From NCBI RefSeq assembly GCF_018866245.1, contig NZ_CP076458.1:3100001-3164000 (forward strand): a stretch of DNA of 64,000 nt, in the 5' to 3' direction. This stretch comes from Novisyntrophococcus fermenticellae. Its GTDB lineage: Bacteria > Bacillota > Clostridia > Lachnospirales > Lachnospiraceae. The notes beneath the pieces were generated by a model. The model saw only the letters and a list, made by a program, of their open reading frames with translations. It had not been told where the DNA came from and made no database searches. Positions within the stretch are counted from its first letter, which is position 1. Each line of letters opens with the position of its first letter. Below are positions 53,520-62,340 of the stretch, piece by piece. The position numbers and the translations under genes are program-made.

Positions 53520-55142
53520 TTATTCATTTATACTGAGACTCCTTATTCTTTCTCTTAGCGGAAGAATGAATGCCGGCGAAACCGAAAGTTCATCTACACC
53601 CATTTTAAAAAATGTTTCTGTAAGCTCCGAATCAGCTCCCAGTTCTCCACAAATTCCGACCCACGCTCCACCTTTATGTCCATTTTCAATCGTTATTCTG
53701 ATCATTTCCAAAATTGCCGGATGATGTGCGTCATAAAATGCTTCCAGTTTCGGGTTCTGTCTGTCAATCGCCAATGTATACTGCGTTAAATCATTTGTCC
53801 CAATACTGAAAAAATCAACTTCTTTTGCTAATTCTTCTGAAATCATGACTGCTGCAGGGGTCTCAATCATTACCCCTGTTTCAATATTGCGATACGCAAT
53901 TCCTTCCTTCTTCAGTTCTTCTTCAGCCTCCCGCATAATTTCCTTAGCCATATGCAGTTCTTTTACAGATATGATCATAGGAAACATCACTGCTATTTCC
54001 CCATGTACACTAGCTCTTAATATTGCTCTCAGCTGAGTTTTAAAAATTTCTTTTCTTGTCAAACAGATACGAATCGCACGATAGCCCAGCGCCGGATTCT
54101 CTTCTTTATCCAACTGAAAATAATCCACCTGCTTATCTGCACCAATATCCAGGGTTCGAATAATCACTTTTTTCCCCGCCATGTTTTCTGCGACCATTTT
54201 ATATGCCATATATTGTTCATACTCTGAAGGAAAATCATTTGATTCTAAATATAGAAACTCACTTCGGAACAACCCTATTCCTTCTGCATCATTTAAAAGT
54301 GCTGCCGCCGTGTCGGAAACACTTCCTATATTTGCATAGAGATGTATCTTCCTTCCATCACGGGTAACTGTCTTCTGACCTTTAAATTGTTTAAGCAGTT
54401 CCTCGCGTTTTTGCTCCTCGTTTAATGTTTTCTTTGCCTCCACAATTGTTTCTTCATCCGGTTCAATCAGAATCTGCCCTTCATAGCCATCTAAAACCGC
54501 CGCCTTACCATGCCATTCCTTCTTTATATCGACCTCCATCAAGGCTGGAATATTCATTGTCCTTGCCAAAATGGCAGTATGCGAATTCGAAGAACCATAT
54601 CTGGTTACAAACCCCAATAATTTAGACTTATCTATTTGAACAGTCTCACTGGGTGCTAAATCGTCCACGACTAAGATAACGGGCTCCTCCAGCTCCGAGA
54701 TATCATTTTGTTGCCCTGTCAGGATTCCGACCAGGCGATCTGTGATATCCTTCACATCCAAAGCTCTCGCTTTCATATACTCATCATCCATGGCAGCAAA
54801 CATCGATGAAAAATTATCCCCGGTCACCGCTGTTGCATACTCTGCACACATTCCCTGGCTCCGGATAATATGATAAATTGAATCCGTATAGTCTTCATCA
54901 TCAATCATCATCTTATGAACCTCAAAAACTGCAGCTTCTGTCTCCCCAACTTCTGCTCTGGCTTTTTCATATAGTTGTTCCAGTTGTATAATTGCTTCTT
55001 CTTTTGCATGTGTAAAGCGTGCAATTTCCCCTTCAATATCCTCAATCTTTTCACGCTTTACAGTTGTCTGTTTCTTTTCATAATAAAATATCTTTCCCAT
55101 TGCTATCTTCTTAAGAATTGATTTTCCGCTGTATTGCTCCAC
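53520..55142 (-). CDS. ptsI: PTS enzyme I (phosphoenolpyruvate-protein phosphotransferase)
   Basis: This enzyme transfers phosphate from phosphoenolpyruvate to HPr. The active histidine lies in SSNSHTAILARTMNIPAL, the PEP-binding part has GIGLFRSEFLY and FFSIGTNDLTQYTLAIDR, and the catalytic cysteine region is VGICGELGAD. I favour the GTG at 55142 (AGAGG seven bases upstream, product starting MEQYSGKSILKKIAMGKI, 540 residues). The same frame has an ATG at 55193 that would add 17 residues. No HPr gene is adjacent; the only HPr-like sequence in the window, at 59739, is broken. Confidence 0.93.
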   Translation of the reverse strand: MEQYSGKSILKKIAMGKIFYYEKKQTTVKREKIEDIEGEIARFTHAKEEAIIQLEQLYEKARAEVGETEAAVFEVHKMMIDDEDYTDSIYHIIRSQGMCAEYATAVTGDNFSSMFAAMDDEYMKARALDVKDITDRLVGILTGQQNDISELEEPVILVVDDLAPSETVQIDKSKLLGFVTRYGSSNSHTAILARTMNIPALMEVDIKKEWHGKAAVLDGYEGQILIEPDEETIVEAKKTLNEEQKREELLKQFKGQKTVTRDGRKIHLYANIGSVSDTAAALLNDAEGIGLFRSEFLYLESNDFPSEYEQYMAYKMVAENMAGKKVIIRTLDIGADKQVDYFQLDKEENPALGYRAIRICLTRKEIFKTQLRAILRASVHGEIAVMFPMIISVKELHMAKEIMREAEEELKKEGIAYRNIETGVMIETPAAVMISEELAKEVDFFSIGTNDLTQYTLAIDRQNPKLEAFYDAHHPAILEMIRITIENGHKGGAWVGICGELGADSELTETFFKMGVDELSVSPAFILPLRERIRSLSINE

Positions 55143-55210
55143 ACCTACACCTCTTTCCAATAAATTTTTTAAAAATACTTCTCCTGTTTGCATAGTTCCT
55201 TCTAATAATA

Positions 55211-55308
55211 CATAGAAACTGCCCCCTCAACCGGCGGTTCCTTTTACATACTTGGGTATTAAAAAAACCAAACATATGCCATAGTATCATGACATCCGTT
55301 TGGTTTTG
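55211..55308. repeat. Dispersed repeat copy B
   Basis: Second copy of the element at 52821-52912: a GC-rich small hairpin (GCC...GGC), TTCCTTTTACATACTTGGGT, seven A residues and a terminator stem. It occupies the ptsI leader region. The rest of 55309-55476 has no identifiable feature. Confidence 0.5.
55261..55307 (-). terminator. Terminator between radical SAM and ptsI genes
   Basis: AAAACCAAAC and GTTTGGTTTT are perfect 10-bp arms with a TCATGA-containing loop. On the minus strand the stem is followed by a run of T. It could stop the radical SAM transcript or attenuate ptsI. Confidence 0.75.
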
Positions 55309-55476
55309 CCCACATGCAGCAGTAGCAATCCGTAGGATCATAGGATCAAAATATCTTTTGACCTTATATTATTTGTATTAATTATAACAAAACATTTAAC
55401 AATGTCAACATTCTTCATGCATGTTGCATCATTCTATACACATTACACAATTATCAGATGCCGCCTTTGGGGATTA

Positions 55477-56562
55477 TTATAGTAGCGCTTCTACCTGCTC
55501 CTTTTTTTCAAACAAAACACATCCTCCTGCATGTTCCTCCATGAGGACATCCTGATTCTGAAGCTTTTGGAACAGTTTCGAGTAAATAGCTTCTTTTAAG
55601 GATGTATCCTTTACATTAATATCTGAGTATGGCGAAAATGGACACGGCTCCGCTCCACCATGGGAATTGATATGGAAAAATCCTCTTCCGGCTGCCAGAC
55701 AGCCTCCTGAGGTCTTTTCATCTCCTGGAAATGAAATAAAGATCATGTCCCGGTATTCTTCCCTGATTTCCTGAAGACGTACTTTGAGCCATTCCCTCTC
55801 TGCGTCACCAGGTGCAAGATTTCTGGTCTCCTCTGCGACGGGAACAAATTCCACATAGAAGACTACCTTTGCACCAGCTTCCCTTAAGGTATGTAAAAAA
55901 CTATCGGAAGTGACTTCTTTTATATTCTCCGTTGTTAACGTAATCGAAGTTCCAAAAGTCAGATTCTTTTTCTTTAAGGAATTCATCGATGAAATCACTT
56001 TCTGATATACACCGTCACCGCGTCTTTGATTCGTACTCTGTTCATGTCCTTCGATACTGATTACTGGAACCAGGTTTCTGGATTGATCAAACATGCTCAT
56101 ATATTTATCATCCATTATTGTCCCATTCGTAAAAACAGGAAAGATAATTTCCGGAATGGAGGCAGCCGACGCAATTACATCTCTTCGCATCATGGGCTCC
56201 CCTCCGGCAAGAAGAATAAAACCTATTCCTAATTCCCTTGCTTCCAGAAATATCTTTTCCCAATCCGCTTTTCTTAACTGTGATACCCCTTCATCATCCG
56301 AACATGCATGATTTGATCTTGCATAGCACCCCGCACAATGTAAATTACAGCTGCTCGTAATACTCGCAATTAGAAACGGCGGAATATTCTCTCCCTGTTC
56401 CTTTGCACTTCTGCGCTTCTTTGTTGCCTCCTTACTACTCAAGGCATATTTAGCCATAAAAATACTTTCTTTGGGATCTTTTAAAGTGGCTCTGATTGCG
56501 CTTTTCACAATATTTTCAACACCAGCAGATAAATATCGCTCTAAATCAAATGCTTCCTTCAT
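55477..56562 (-). CDS. Radical SAM protein
   Basis: This 361-residue enzyme binds a [4Fe-4S] cluster through SSCNLHCAGCYAR (CxxxCxxC, about residues 72-80). Further SAM-binding features are FILLAGGEPMMRRDV and FPVFTNGTIMDDKY. The C-terminal part has CLAAGRGFFHINSHGGAEPC and GGCVLFEKK with cysteines that may hold an auxiliary cluster, as in SPASM-type enzymes. There is no obvious precursor peptide or partner next to it. Role unknown; relatives act in peptide or cofactor maturation. Confidence 0.9.
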   Translation of the reverse strand: MKEAFDLERYLSAGVENIVKSAIRATLKDPKESIFMAKYALSSKEATKKRRSAKEQGENIPPFLIASITSSCNLHCAGCYARSNHACSDDEGVSQLRKADWEKIFLEARELGIGFILLAGGEPMMRRDVIASAASIPEIIFPVFTNGTIMDDKYMSMFDQSRNLVPVISIEGHEQSTNQRRGDGVYQKVISSMNSLKKKNLTFGTSITLTTENIKEVTSDSFLHTLREAGAKVVFYVEFVPVAEETRNLAPGDAEREWLKVRLQEIREEYRDMIFISFPGDEKTSGGCLAAGRGFFHINSHGGAEPCPFSPYSDINVKDTSLKEAIYSKLFQKLQNQDVLMEEHAGGCVLFEKKEQVEALL

Positions 56563-56719
56563 TTTGATAACCTCTTTTATTTTTTATTTTTATTAAGGAT
56601 TTTATGCAGCAATCCATAAAGCTATATGGCTTCGCATTCAAAATAGTTGTATGCAATTAAATTGTATCCAATGTGTTTTGATTTGTCAATACTTTTTTAC
56701 GCTCATTTTATTCCAGCAA

Positions 56720-56748
56720 TTGAATTCTGCCAGCAGTTTCTATATAAT
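56720..56748 (+). promoter_or_regulatory. Promoter of ketopantoate-reductase-like gene
   Basis: TTGAAT (56720-56725), 17-base spacer, TATAAT (56743-56748), then AGGAGG before the ATG at 56790. Confidence 0.65.
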
Positions 56749-56789
56749 ATGATAATGATATACGCCTGATGTAGAGGAGGATATGGAAT

Positions 56790-57698
56790 ATGAAGAAAAT
56801 CAAAACCACAGCGATTGTCGGAATGGGAGCCTTAGGACTTTTATATGGTACTTATATCCTGGACAAAAAATTCCCTGTCTGTTATGTGATGGACGAAAAA
56901 CGGGTGAGAAAGTACGAGAACCAGGTCTTTTATAAAAACAAGGAACCCTATACATTTTCTATTTGCAGCTATAAGAATATGGAACCGGTGGATTTGTTGA
57001 TTGTGGCAGTGAAATATACCAGTCTGCAAGCAGCAATTGAGGAGATGGCCGGATGCATCGGTAAGGATACGATCATCATGTCCGTGCTCAACGGCATTTC
57101 CAGTGAAGATATAATTGCTAAGCAATATGGACGAGCGCATTTAATTGACGCAGTGGCTCAGGGTATGGATGCGGTGAAATTTGGAAATGAACTGACATTC
57201 AGCAAAATGGGTGAACTGCGCATTGGAGCCAAAGAAGCATGTGAGCGGAAAAACTTAGAATCAGTCAAAGCTTATTTTGATGAAATTGGCATGCCGTATC
57301 AGGCGGATGAGAATATCGTTCACCGGATGTGGGGGAAATTTATGCTGAATGTGGGAGTTAACCAGACCTGCATGGTGTATCAGACCAATTATGGCGGCTG
57401 CACGACCAAAGGAGAGGCTAACCGCACCATGATAGCAGCCATGCGGGAGGTCATTGCCATTGGGCAGGCAGAGGGCGTACCAATCAAGGAGAAGGATTTG
57501 AATGAATACGTAGCACTCCTCGGAACCCTGTCACGGGAGGGGATGCCCTCCATGCGTCAGGATGGGATTGCAAAACGCCCTTCGGAGGTGGAGATATTTG
57601 CCGGAACGGTGCTGAAGCTGGCTGAAAAACATGGTATCCTTGTTCCTGCCAACCAGTTTTTATATGACAGTGTTAAGGCAATAGAAGCGAACTATTAA
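56790..57698 (+). CDS. Ketopantoate reductase family (ApbA/PanE) protein
   Basis: This 302-residue NADPH-dependent dehydrogenase has the dinucleotide-binding TAIVGMGALGLLYGTYI at the N-terminus, the Lys-containing LLIVAVKYTSLQAAIEEM, the conserved VLNGISSEDIIAKQYG, and the C-terminal helical domain with FMLNVGVNQTCMV and PSMRQDGIAKRPSEVEIFAG. The family makes pantoate for CoA synthesis, but paralogs often act on other 2-oxo acids. No panB or panC is nearby, so the substrate is uncertain. An inverted repeat (ACTGGAATG...CATTCCAG) follows its stop without a T run. Confidence 0.9.
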   Translation: MKKIKTTAIVGMGALGLLYGTYILDKKFPVCYVMDEKRVRKYENQVFYKNKEPYTFSICSYKNMEPVDLLIVAVKYTSLQAAIEEMAGCIGKDTIIMSVLNGISSEDIIAKQYGRAHLIDAVAQGMDAVKFGNELTFSKMGELRIGAKEACERKNLESVKAYFDEIGMPYQADENIVHRMWGKFMLNVGVNQTCMVYQTNYGGCTTKGEANRTMIAAMREVIAIGQAEGVPIKEKDLNEYVALLGTLSREGMPSMRQDGIAKRPSEVEIFAGTVLKLAEKHGILVPANQFLYDSVKAIEANY

Positions 57699-57821
57699 AA
57701 AATGAGACTCGCTCAACAGCAACTGGAATGTTGAAGTCTTCCCTGCATCATTCCAGCTGCAATATCTGCTGCTCATCTATCTTCCACACATTGGACCCCT
57801 TTCCGAAAGCATAGAGAAACT

Positions 57822-58010
57822 CTATTTCCCTTTAATCCAGCCATGCATTATGTAATGTGCATTGTCAAGACTCGGCTGCTTTTCTGTTTTTAGAACCGCA
57901 CTATGTTGCATTTTTGCCATACCAAAAAGCATAGTCACCTTTAAATTCATTCGCATGCACGGTTGGATATTGACTGTTTTCGCGGCAAGTTTCCTCATTT
58001 TTTTAAACAA
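57822..58010 (-). CDS. Small basic protein or gene fragment
   Basis: From the TTG at 58010, which has GGAGG six bases upstream, the frame encodes about 62 residues: MFKKMRKLAAKTVNIQPCMR, then MNLKVTMLFGMAKMQ and a terminal DNAHYIMHGWIKGK. The composition looks protein-like but I do not recognise a family. It could be the C-terminal remnant of a longer gene. A distal ATG at 58031 has no usable ribosome site. Confidence 0.35.
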   Translation of the reverse strand: MFKKMRKLAAKTVNIQPCMRMNLKVTMLFGMAKMQHSAVLKTEKQPSLDNAHYIMHGWIKGK

Positions 58011-58085
58011 CATCTTCCTCCGGTAACCCAAAATATTTTTATTTTTGATCGGATGATTCCATTTGCATTTTTCTAGGTTTCTCTT

Positions 58086-58469
58086 TTATTCCCACAAATC
58101 ATAAGGCTGCATGGTTTCCCTATTACGAAACTCATGTTTTTCATAATATCCGATCAATTTACCTTCATCACGCAATGCTACCATATAAACGTCTTTGTTC
58201 TGTTTTTTATTATGAAAAGTATAAACAAGATTATGCTCCGGAGATAAAGCAAACCATGCTGTCACCTGCTTAATCTTCTCGTTTGACTGTGCATTATGAC
58301 AATTCAAAAGGCTATGCCCAACCAGTTTGTCTCCGCCTCGTTTTGCATAACTCTCCACTGCTGCCGGATTCATATAGATTATCTCGTGATCCAGATTGCA
58401 GATAACTACAGCGCATCTATCCTGGTCAACGATACTCTTGTAAAAAGCAACATAGGTTTTAAACTCCAT
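58086..58469 (-). CDS. PAS domain protein
   Basis: This 127-residue protein is a single PAS fold: DQDRCAVVICNLDHEIIYMN, then AVESYAKRGGDKLVGHSLLN, and the beta strands YTFHNKKQNKDVYMVALRDE and GKLIGYYEKHEFR. There is no output domain, so it would act as a small sensor or binding protein. A Cys-His pair in NCHNAQSN may bind a metal or haem, but this is speculative. It overlaps the ProX-like gene by 11 bases and is translationally coupled to it. Confidence 0.85.
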   Translation of the reverse strand: MEFKTYVAFYKSIVDQDRCAVVICNLDHEIIYMNPAAVESYAKRGGDKLVGHSLLNCHNAQSNEKIKQVTAWFALSPEHNLVYTFHNKKQNKDVYMVALRDEGKLIGYYEKHEFRNRETMQPYDLWE

Positions 58470-59025
58470 TTATTTCCTCCTCATATCTTGGAAGTTTCAC
58501 TACGGTCATTTCATGCCCCATCGCCGGGACAATTTTGCCCACAAAATCCTTTGTTGCAAACTTAATGCTCGCTGTGTTAATACATGGATGACAGGCAATC
58601 TCAATACCCGCTAATACCTCTTCATCCACACATAGCCTGACTCTTCGCTCCTTGTCATTCATCAAACCCATGACACTCACCGATCCCGGCGTAATATCAA
58701 GAAGTTCTTCCATATAACATTCCTTTGCGAAAGACAATCGTGCAACACCTAACTGCGCTGATAGATCCTTGGTTTTGAATTTCTTATCGCCAGGAAGCAT
58801 TAACAAATAAAAATCTGTTTCCTGCCTGTTGCACAAAAAAAGATTTTTACATATCGTAGCTTGCAGAAATTCATCAATCTCTGCACACACCTCCATTGTC
58901 ATGGCGGCTTCGTGGTCTGTTCTTTGATATATAATTCCCAAACGGTCAAGGAAGTCATAGGTCCTTATCTCTTTTTCCAGGCGCCCGGTAATATCTGCCG
59001 GTCTTCCATTCATCAATTCAAGCAT
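58459..59025 (-). CDS. YbaK/ProX-type aminoacyl-tRNA deacylase
   Basis: This 188-residue protein has the YbaK/EbsC editing fold: TDHEAAMTMEVCAEIDEF near residue 37, the substrate lysine region ATICKNLFLCNRQETDFYLL, LPGDKKFKTKDLSAQLGVAR and GSVSVMGLMNDKERRVRL. This is the prolyl-tRNA editing (ProX/PrdX) type, which removes Ala or Cys from tRNA(Pro). Sequence and length are complete. It is followed by the PAS gene and preceded by a GNAT gene with a 12-base gap. Confidence 0.9.
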   Translation of the reverse strand: MLELMNGRPADITGRLEKEIRTYDFLDRLGIIYQRTDHEAAMTMEVCAEIDEFLQATICKNLFLCNRQETDFYLLMLPGDKKFKTKDLSAQLGVARLSFAKECYMEELLDITPGSVSVMGLMNDKERRVRLCVDEEVLAGIEIACHPCINTASIKFATKDFVGKIVPAMGHEMTVVKLPRYEEEINGV

Positions 59026-59037
59026 AATCTTTTCCCT

Positions 59038-59631
59038 CTAACTGTTTATTACATAGCTCATCTCATACCACTCTTCGCCGCCCCAGTTTGAATCTGCTAT
59101 ACCCATATTGCAAAAACCCATTTTCTCATACATCTTAATCTTTGATTTTGCGCAAGTCAATATAATCATTTTGCGATTCTTTTTCCATTCTCTGCGCAGA
59201 TATTGATATACAATTTCTTTTGCCAGCCCCTGCCTGCGATATGCAGGGAGAACATCCAATCCCAAAAGCATGATATTTTTTCCATTTGGGTTATGTAGAC
59301 CGGCATCCTCAAAAAATTCATCTCGAAAAGAATACTCCTCCGTCGCTAATCCATTTAAGAATCCGGCTATCTTACCTGTCTTCCTGTCAACAGCTACCAA
59401 GAATAATTCCGGTGCAGCCAAAACTCTTTCCTGCATGTGGACAGCAGAGCACGCCTCGTTAGGAGGAAAACAGATTTGTTCTATCTTAGCCACTTCATCC
59501 GCCTCCTCCTCACGAACCTCCCGAAATGCGAAGCGCGCATTGAGCTCTTTATCTGCAAAACCAAATTCTTCTATAAACTGCTTTACTTTATTTCTGTCTT
59601 TTTCACTCATAAGTTTTGTTATCCATTCCAT
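59038..59631 (-). CDS. GNAT family N-acetyltransferase
   Basis: This 197-residue acetyltransferase has the acetyl-CoA-binding motif A LLGLDVLPAYRRQGLAKEIV (near 120) and the C-terminal KIKMYEKMGFCNMGIADSNW typical of GNAT enzymes. An N-terminal charged extension of about 30 residues precedes the domain. The substrate cannot be inferred; amines, polyamines or protein N-termini are possible. It is the first gene of the GNAT-ProX-PAS operon. Confidence 0.88.
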   Translation of the reverse strand: MEWITKLMSEKDRNKVKQFIEEFGFADKELNARFAFREVREEEADEVAKIEQICFPPNEACSAVHMQERVLAAPELFLVAVDRKTGKIAGFLNGLATEEYSFRDEFFEDAGLHNPNGKNIMLLGLDVLPAYRRQGLAKEIVYQYLRREWKKNRKMIILTCAKSKIKMYEKMGFCNMGIADSNWGGEEWYEMSYVINS

Positions 59632-59738
59632 TTATCCATTTGATTTTTTCACATCCTGCCTTTGCTGTTAGCCATAATTTTAACACTGTAACACTTCCAT
59701 TTCAACTAATACTTGGACTCTTACGGGCAATCGTTTTT

Positions 59739-60021
59739 TTACAAATTTATTTCAAAAAAATTTTTAATTCCTGCGCATGCCGCCTCTTCATCACCTCCGG
59801 TACATTCAATCACGATCGTATCACCGCACTTTATCGCCATTCCCATTACCCCCAATATTTTCGTAGCTTCCGCTGATTTTTCTTTTGTATGTATAGTAAT
59901 CACACTGCCAAACTCTTGCGCCTTTTGAAGAAGAGATCTTAGCAAATCTCCCATTGAATGGCATGAGGGCAACAGCTAAGCTGATTGATTTGGCCGTTGC
60001 TATTTTCAGTTTAAAGGCTAT
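59739..60021 (-). pseudogene. Broken HPr-like gene
   Basis: Two frames together resemble an HPr phosphocarrier. The C-terminal part, EKSAEATKILGVMGMAIKCG followed by GDTIVIECTGGDEEAA, fits HPr well. The N-terminal part (AFKLKIATAKSI) is in a different frame, and its expected ATG is ATA at 60019-60021, five bases after AGGAG. The active HARP-type histidine loop is replaced by CHSMGDLL. Frameshift, lost start and lost active site all argue for a pseudogene. Confidence 0.6.
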
Positions 60022-60275
60022 TGATACTCCTCTGGAACAATAGCTTCGGCAGTGGATTGCAATTTTTCTGTTATTCCCGGAAACACAATCTCCATACAAA
60101 ATTCCTGCCCCTTGATTTCGGCCTGAATTTCTCCATTCATACGAAGCGCCAATTCCTTTGCATGGTCCAGTCCATTTTTTATGAGATTCTGCAGCATTCG
60201 TCGGATTCCCTGCTCATTCCCTTTTATATAATGCAATCTCATTTTTCTCCTATATAGGAAACAGGCAGCACCCAC
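60018..60275 (-). pseudogene. Truncated sensor histidine kinase fragment
   Basis: The frame contains GNEQGIRRMLQNLIKNGLDH, the N box of a histidine kinase ATPase domain, but continues directly into ALRMNGEIQAEIKGQEFCME without the G boxes. The upstream sensor and phosphoacceptor are also missing. Its stop overlaps the degenerate start of the HPr-like pseudogene. Confidence 0.65.
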
Positions 60276-60307
60276 GTAAAATAATGGACGCTGCCTGCAG
60301 TTTTACA

Positions 60308-60622
60308 CTAAATCAGTTTATTTTCAAAATCTTGTAATTCGTGAAAAATATTATCCACAACAGCAATGTCTCTATCTACACGATATAGCATAAAATATCT
60401 ATGTGATAAAAAATTAATTCTTCTATATCCCCGTTCTCTGAGTCTTGGGTTTTCACAATAATTTAAACTATCAGCAACCTGCTTTAAACTATTTTTTGTT
60501 GCTTCAAAATTATCCAGTAAATTGCTTGCTGCCTGCTCGTTTTTCTTAACAAACAAAAGATAATTTACATATCTGTCCAAATCCTGTTCTGCATCTTCTG
60601 TCAACTGGACATCATAATCCAT
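60308..60622 (-). CDS. Type II toxin, RelE/ParE family
   Basis: This 104-residue protein has the RelE/ParE fold: YDVQLTEDAEQDLDRYVNYL, LREQ-like RLRERGYRRINFLSHRYFML and YRVDRDIAVVDNIFHELQDF. The C-terminal Arg, Tyr and His residues correspond to the usual ribonuclease or gyrase-inhibiting site. It overlaps the antitoxin gene by 11 bases, as is typical. Toxin activity is inferred only from the family. Confidence 0.85.
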   Translation of the reverse strand: MDYDVQLTEDAEQDLDRYVNYLLFVKKNEQAASNLLDNFEATKNSLKQVADSLNYCENPRLRERGYRRINFLSHRYFMLYRVDRDIAVVDNIFHELQDFENKLI

Positions 60623-60911
60623 ACTTTGACCTCATGTCTGAAAGAACATCCTCAGCATTTCTTAATTTACCTTCATCTGCATGTTTTCGTGAATGTTCTA
60701 ATCTTGATAATAATTCAGCTTCTGTCATCAAAATATATGGATTTTGTTCCATGGTATTTCTTTTTATTTCAAATGGAAAACCATTATTAGCAACCGCTTG
60801 AGTCAAAAACATACGAATAGCTGAAGTTGTATCCGTCCCCAAGTCTTTAAACAACGAATCCGACTTAGCTTTCAAATCATCATCCACTCGAATTTGAATT
60901 GTGCTAGCCAT
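60612..60911 (-). CDS. Type II antitoxin, RelB/DinJ family
   Basis: This 99-residue antitoxin has a ribbon-helix-helix DNA-binding N-terminus (ASTIQIRVDDDLKAKSDSLF, then DLGTDTTSAIRMFLTQAVAN) and a flexible C-terminus that neutralises the toxin (AELLSRLEHSRKHADEGKLR). AGGGAGG precedes the ATG. It is the first gene of the pair and probably represses its own promoter. Confidence 0.9.
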   Translation of the reverse strand: MASTIQIRVDDDLKAKSDSLFKDLGTDTTSAIRMFLTQAVANNGFPFEIKRNTMEQNPYILMTEAELLSRLEHSRKHADEGKLRNAEDVLSDMRSKYGL

Positions 60912-60955
60912 ATCACATACCTCCCTATTGAAATTGGGTTTTCTTAATCATATAT

Positions 60956-60984
60956 ATTATATTGCTTTATAATTACTATGTCAA
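60956..60984 (-). promoter_or_regulatory. Consensus promoter of the toxin-antitoxin pair
   Basis: Minus strand TTGACA (60979-60984), 17-base spacer, TATAAT (60956-60961). A perfect vegetative promoter. The -35 box lies in the final codons of the transglutaminase remnant. Confidence 0.8.
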
Positions 60985-61253
60985 TTCAAATAAAATGAGT
61001 TGGCAATAATATTTCTATGGATGTTTCCATTTAGTTTGGCGGCATTCCAGGCATGGTCTGCTTTTGGATCACCGTTTGCCGTTCTACTTACCATCAGAGC
61101 ATCCAGTCCTGCCTTTCTGTCCATATAGACAAATGTATCCGCATAGCTGGCACATACACCTTTTTTATTCATCGCAATCCCATAAATCGAATAGGCATCC
61201 TCATCAAGCTCATTTAAAATACTACCATTTCCATATCGTTCATCTACTGTTAA
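60981..61253 (-). pseudogene. Transglutaminase-like gene remnant
   Basis: The frame contains GVCASYADTFVYMDRKAGLD with the active cysteine and GDPKADHAWN with the active histidine of the transglutaminase core. It is bounded upstream by a stop near 61254 and stops at 60981 right after the histidine strand, before the aspartate. No ribosome site or signal peptide is present. The family normally has several hundred residues, so both ends are lost. Confidence 0.6.
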
Positions 61254-61339
61254 TCATCTACAATAATTTTACGCTAGCTTGAACTCTTAACGTTATTTCT
61301 GTATAACCCGCAAAATTTTATAGCTTCGTGAGTGACTGC

Positions 61340-61368
61340 TTGAGAATTTATGCCACGCAAGTTATAAT
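61340..61368 (+). promoter_or_regulatory. Promoter of LysR regulator
   Basis: TTGAGA (61340-61345), 17-base spacer, TATAAT (61363-61368), about 30 bases before the ATG at 61400. Confidence 0.7.
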
Positions 61369-61399
61369 GATTATAAAGTGTGTGCTTAGGGGAGGAATT

Positions 61400-62299
61400 A
61401 TGACATTACAACAAATGAAATATTTCGTCGCAGTAGCAGATTACGGTTCAATCAGTGAGGCCGCAAAACGATTATTTGCAGCACAATCCAGTATATCCGC
61501 TGCGGTCAGGGCAGTGGAACAATATTATAGTATTACTGCGTTTGTGCGGACTTCAAAAGGGGTTACACTGACAGCTGCGGGAAAAGAATTAGTGATTGAA
61601 TTTAATGGGATTCTGAATCGTTTATACTATTTGGATTTAAAATATGAAGGCAAAAAAGAAAATAAGCAGAGCCTGTTTATCTCAGCACAGCACCATATTT
61701 TTGGAATGGATTCTTTCATGTCAATGGTTGGAACGATTGACTTACAGGAGTATCATACCGGATTCCATGAATGTAAAACATCGGAGGTATTCACTCATGT
61801 GGAAAAGGGGTGGTCCGATCTGGGACTGATTTTTTTTGATGGCCAGAGTAAAGGACAGATTATGCAGGAACTTCGAGGTCGAGGAATCGTTTTTAATCAT
61901 ATAGCATATCGTACTGCCCATGTTTATCTTGCGGATACACATCCACTTGCCAACAACAAAGAGATTAAGGGGGAAGAGTTAGAGGCTTTTCCGTTTATTA
62001 CTTATGATCATGTACCAGGTGTGAATTCGGCATATACAGAAATGATCGTTCCCTATTACAAGATGAAAAAAGTGATATCAATTTCAGATCGTGCAGCCGC
62101 CTATTCGCTGATGCGCCATATGCATGGATTTGTAATCGGAAGCGGTTATCACACATGTGATTCTGCGTATCAAGATATTCTGGCAGTTCCCATCTGTGAA
62201 GGGACGACACTTGAACTGGGATGGATTGTCAGAAATAATTACATATTACCAGATGCGGCTCAAAGCTTCTTGGAATTACTTGAAAAAAGCGAGATATAG
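61400..62299 (+). CDS. LysR family transcriptional regulator
   Basis: This 299-residue regulator has the winged-helix domain MTLQQMKYFVAVADYGSISE with AAQSSISAAVRAVEQYY (residues 1-60) and a periplasmic-binding-like effector domain in the remainder. The ATG at 61400 is preceded by GGGGAGG; earlier starts would lie in the promoter. It is followed by a terminator and then by the membrane pair and amidohydrolase in the same direction, which it probably controls in response to the transported compound. Confidence 0.92.
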   Translation: MTLQQMKYFVAVADYGSISEAAKRLFAAQSSISAAVRAVEQYYSITAFVRTSKGVTLTAAGKELVIEFNGILNRLYYLDLKYEGKKENKQSLFISAQHHIFGMDSFMSMVGTIDLQEYHTGFHECKTSEVFTHVEKGWSDLGLIFFDGQSKGQIMQELRGRGIVFNHIAYRTAHVYLADTHPLANNKEIKGEELEAFPFITYDHVPGVNSAYTEMIVPYYKMKKVISISDRAAAYSLMRHMHGFVIGSGYHTCDSAYQDILAVPICEGTTLELGWIVRNNYILPDAAQSFLELLEKSEI

Positions 62300-62312
62300 C
62301 TGCAGTTTCATG

Positions 62313-62340
62313 AAAAACGATGGATTTCCATCGTTTTTTT
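62313..62340 (+). terminator. Terminator after LysR gene
   Basis: AAAACGATGG and CCATCGTTTT pair around an ATTT loop, followed by further T residues. Confidence 0.85.

Noticed and set aside
57715..57760. Inverted repeat ACTGGAATG...CATTCCAG after the ketopantoate reductase-like gene as terminator
   Set aside because: The stem is plausible but there is no T run.
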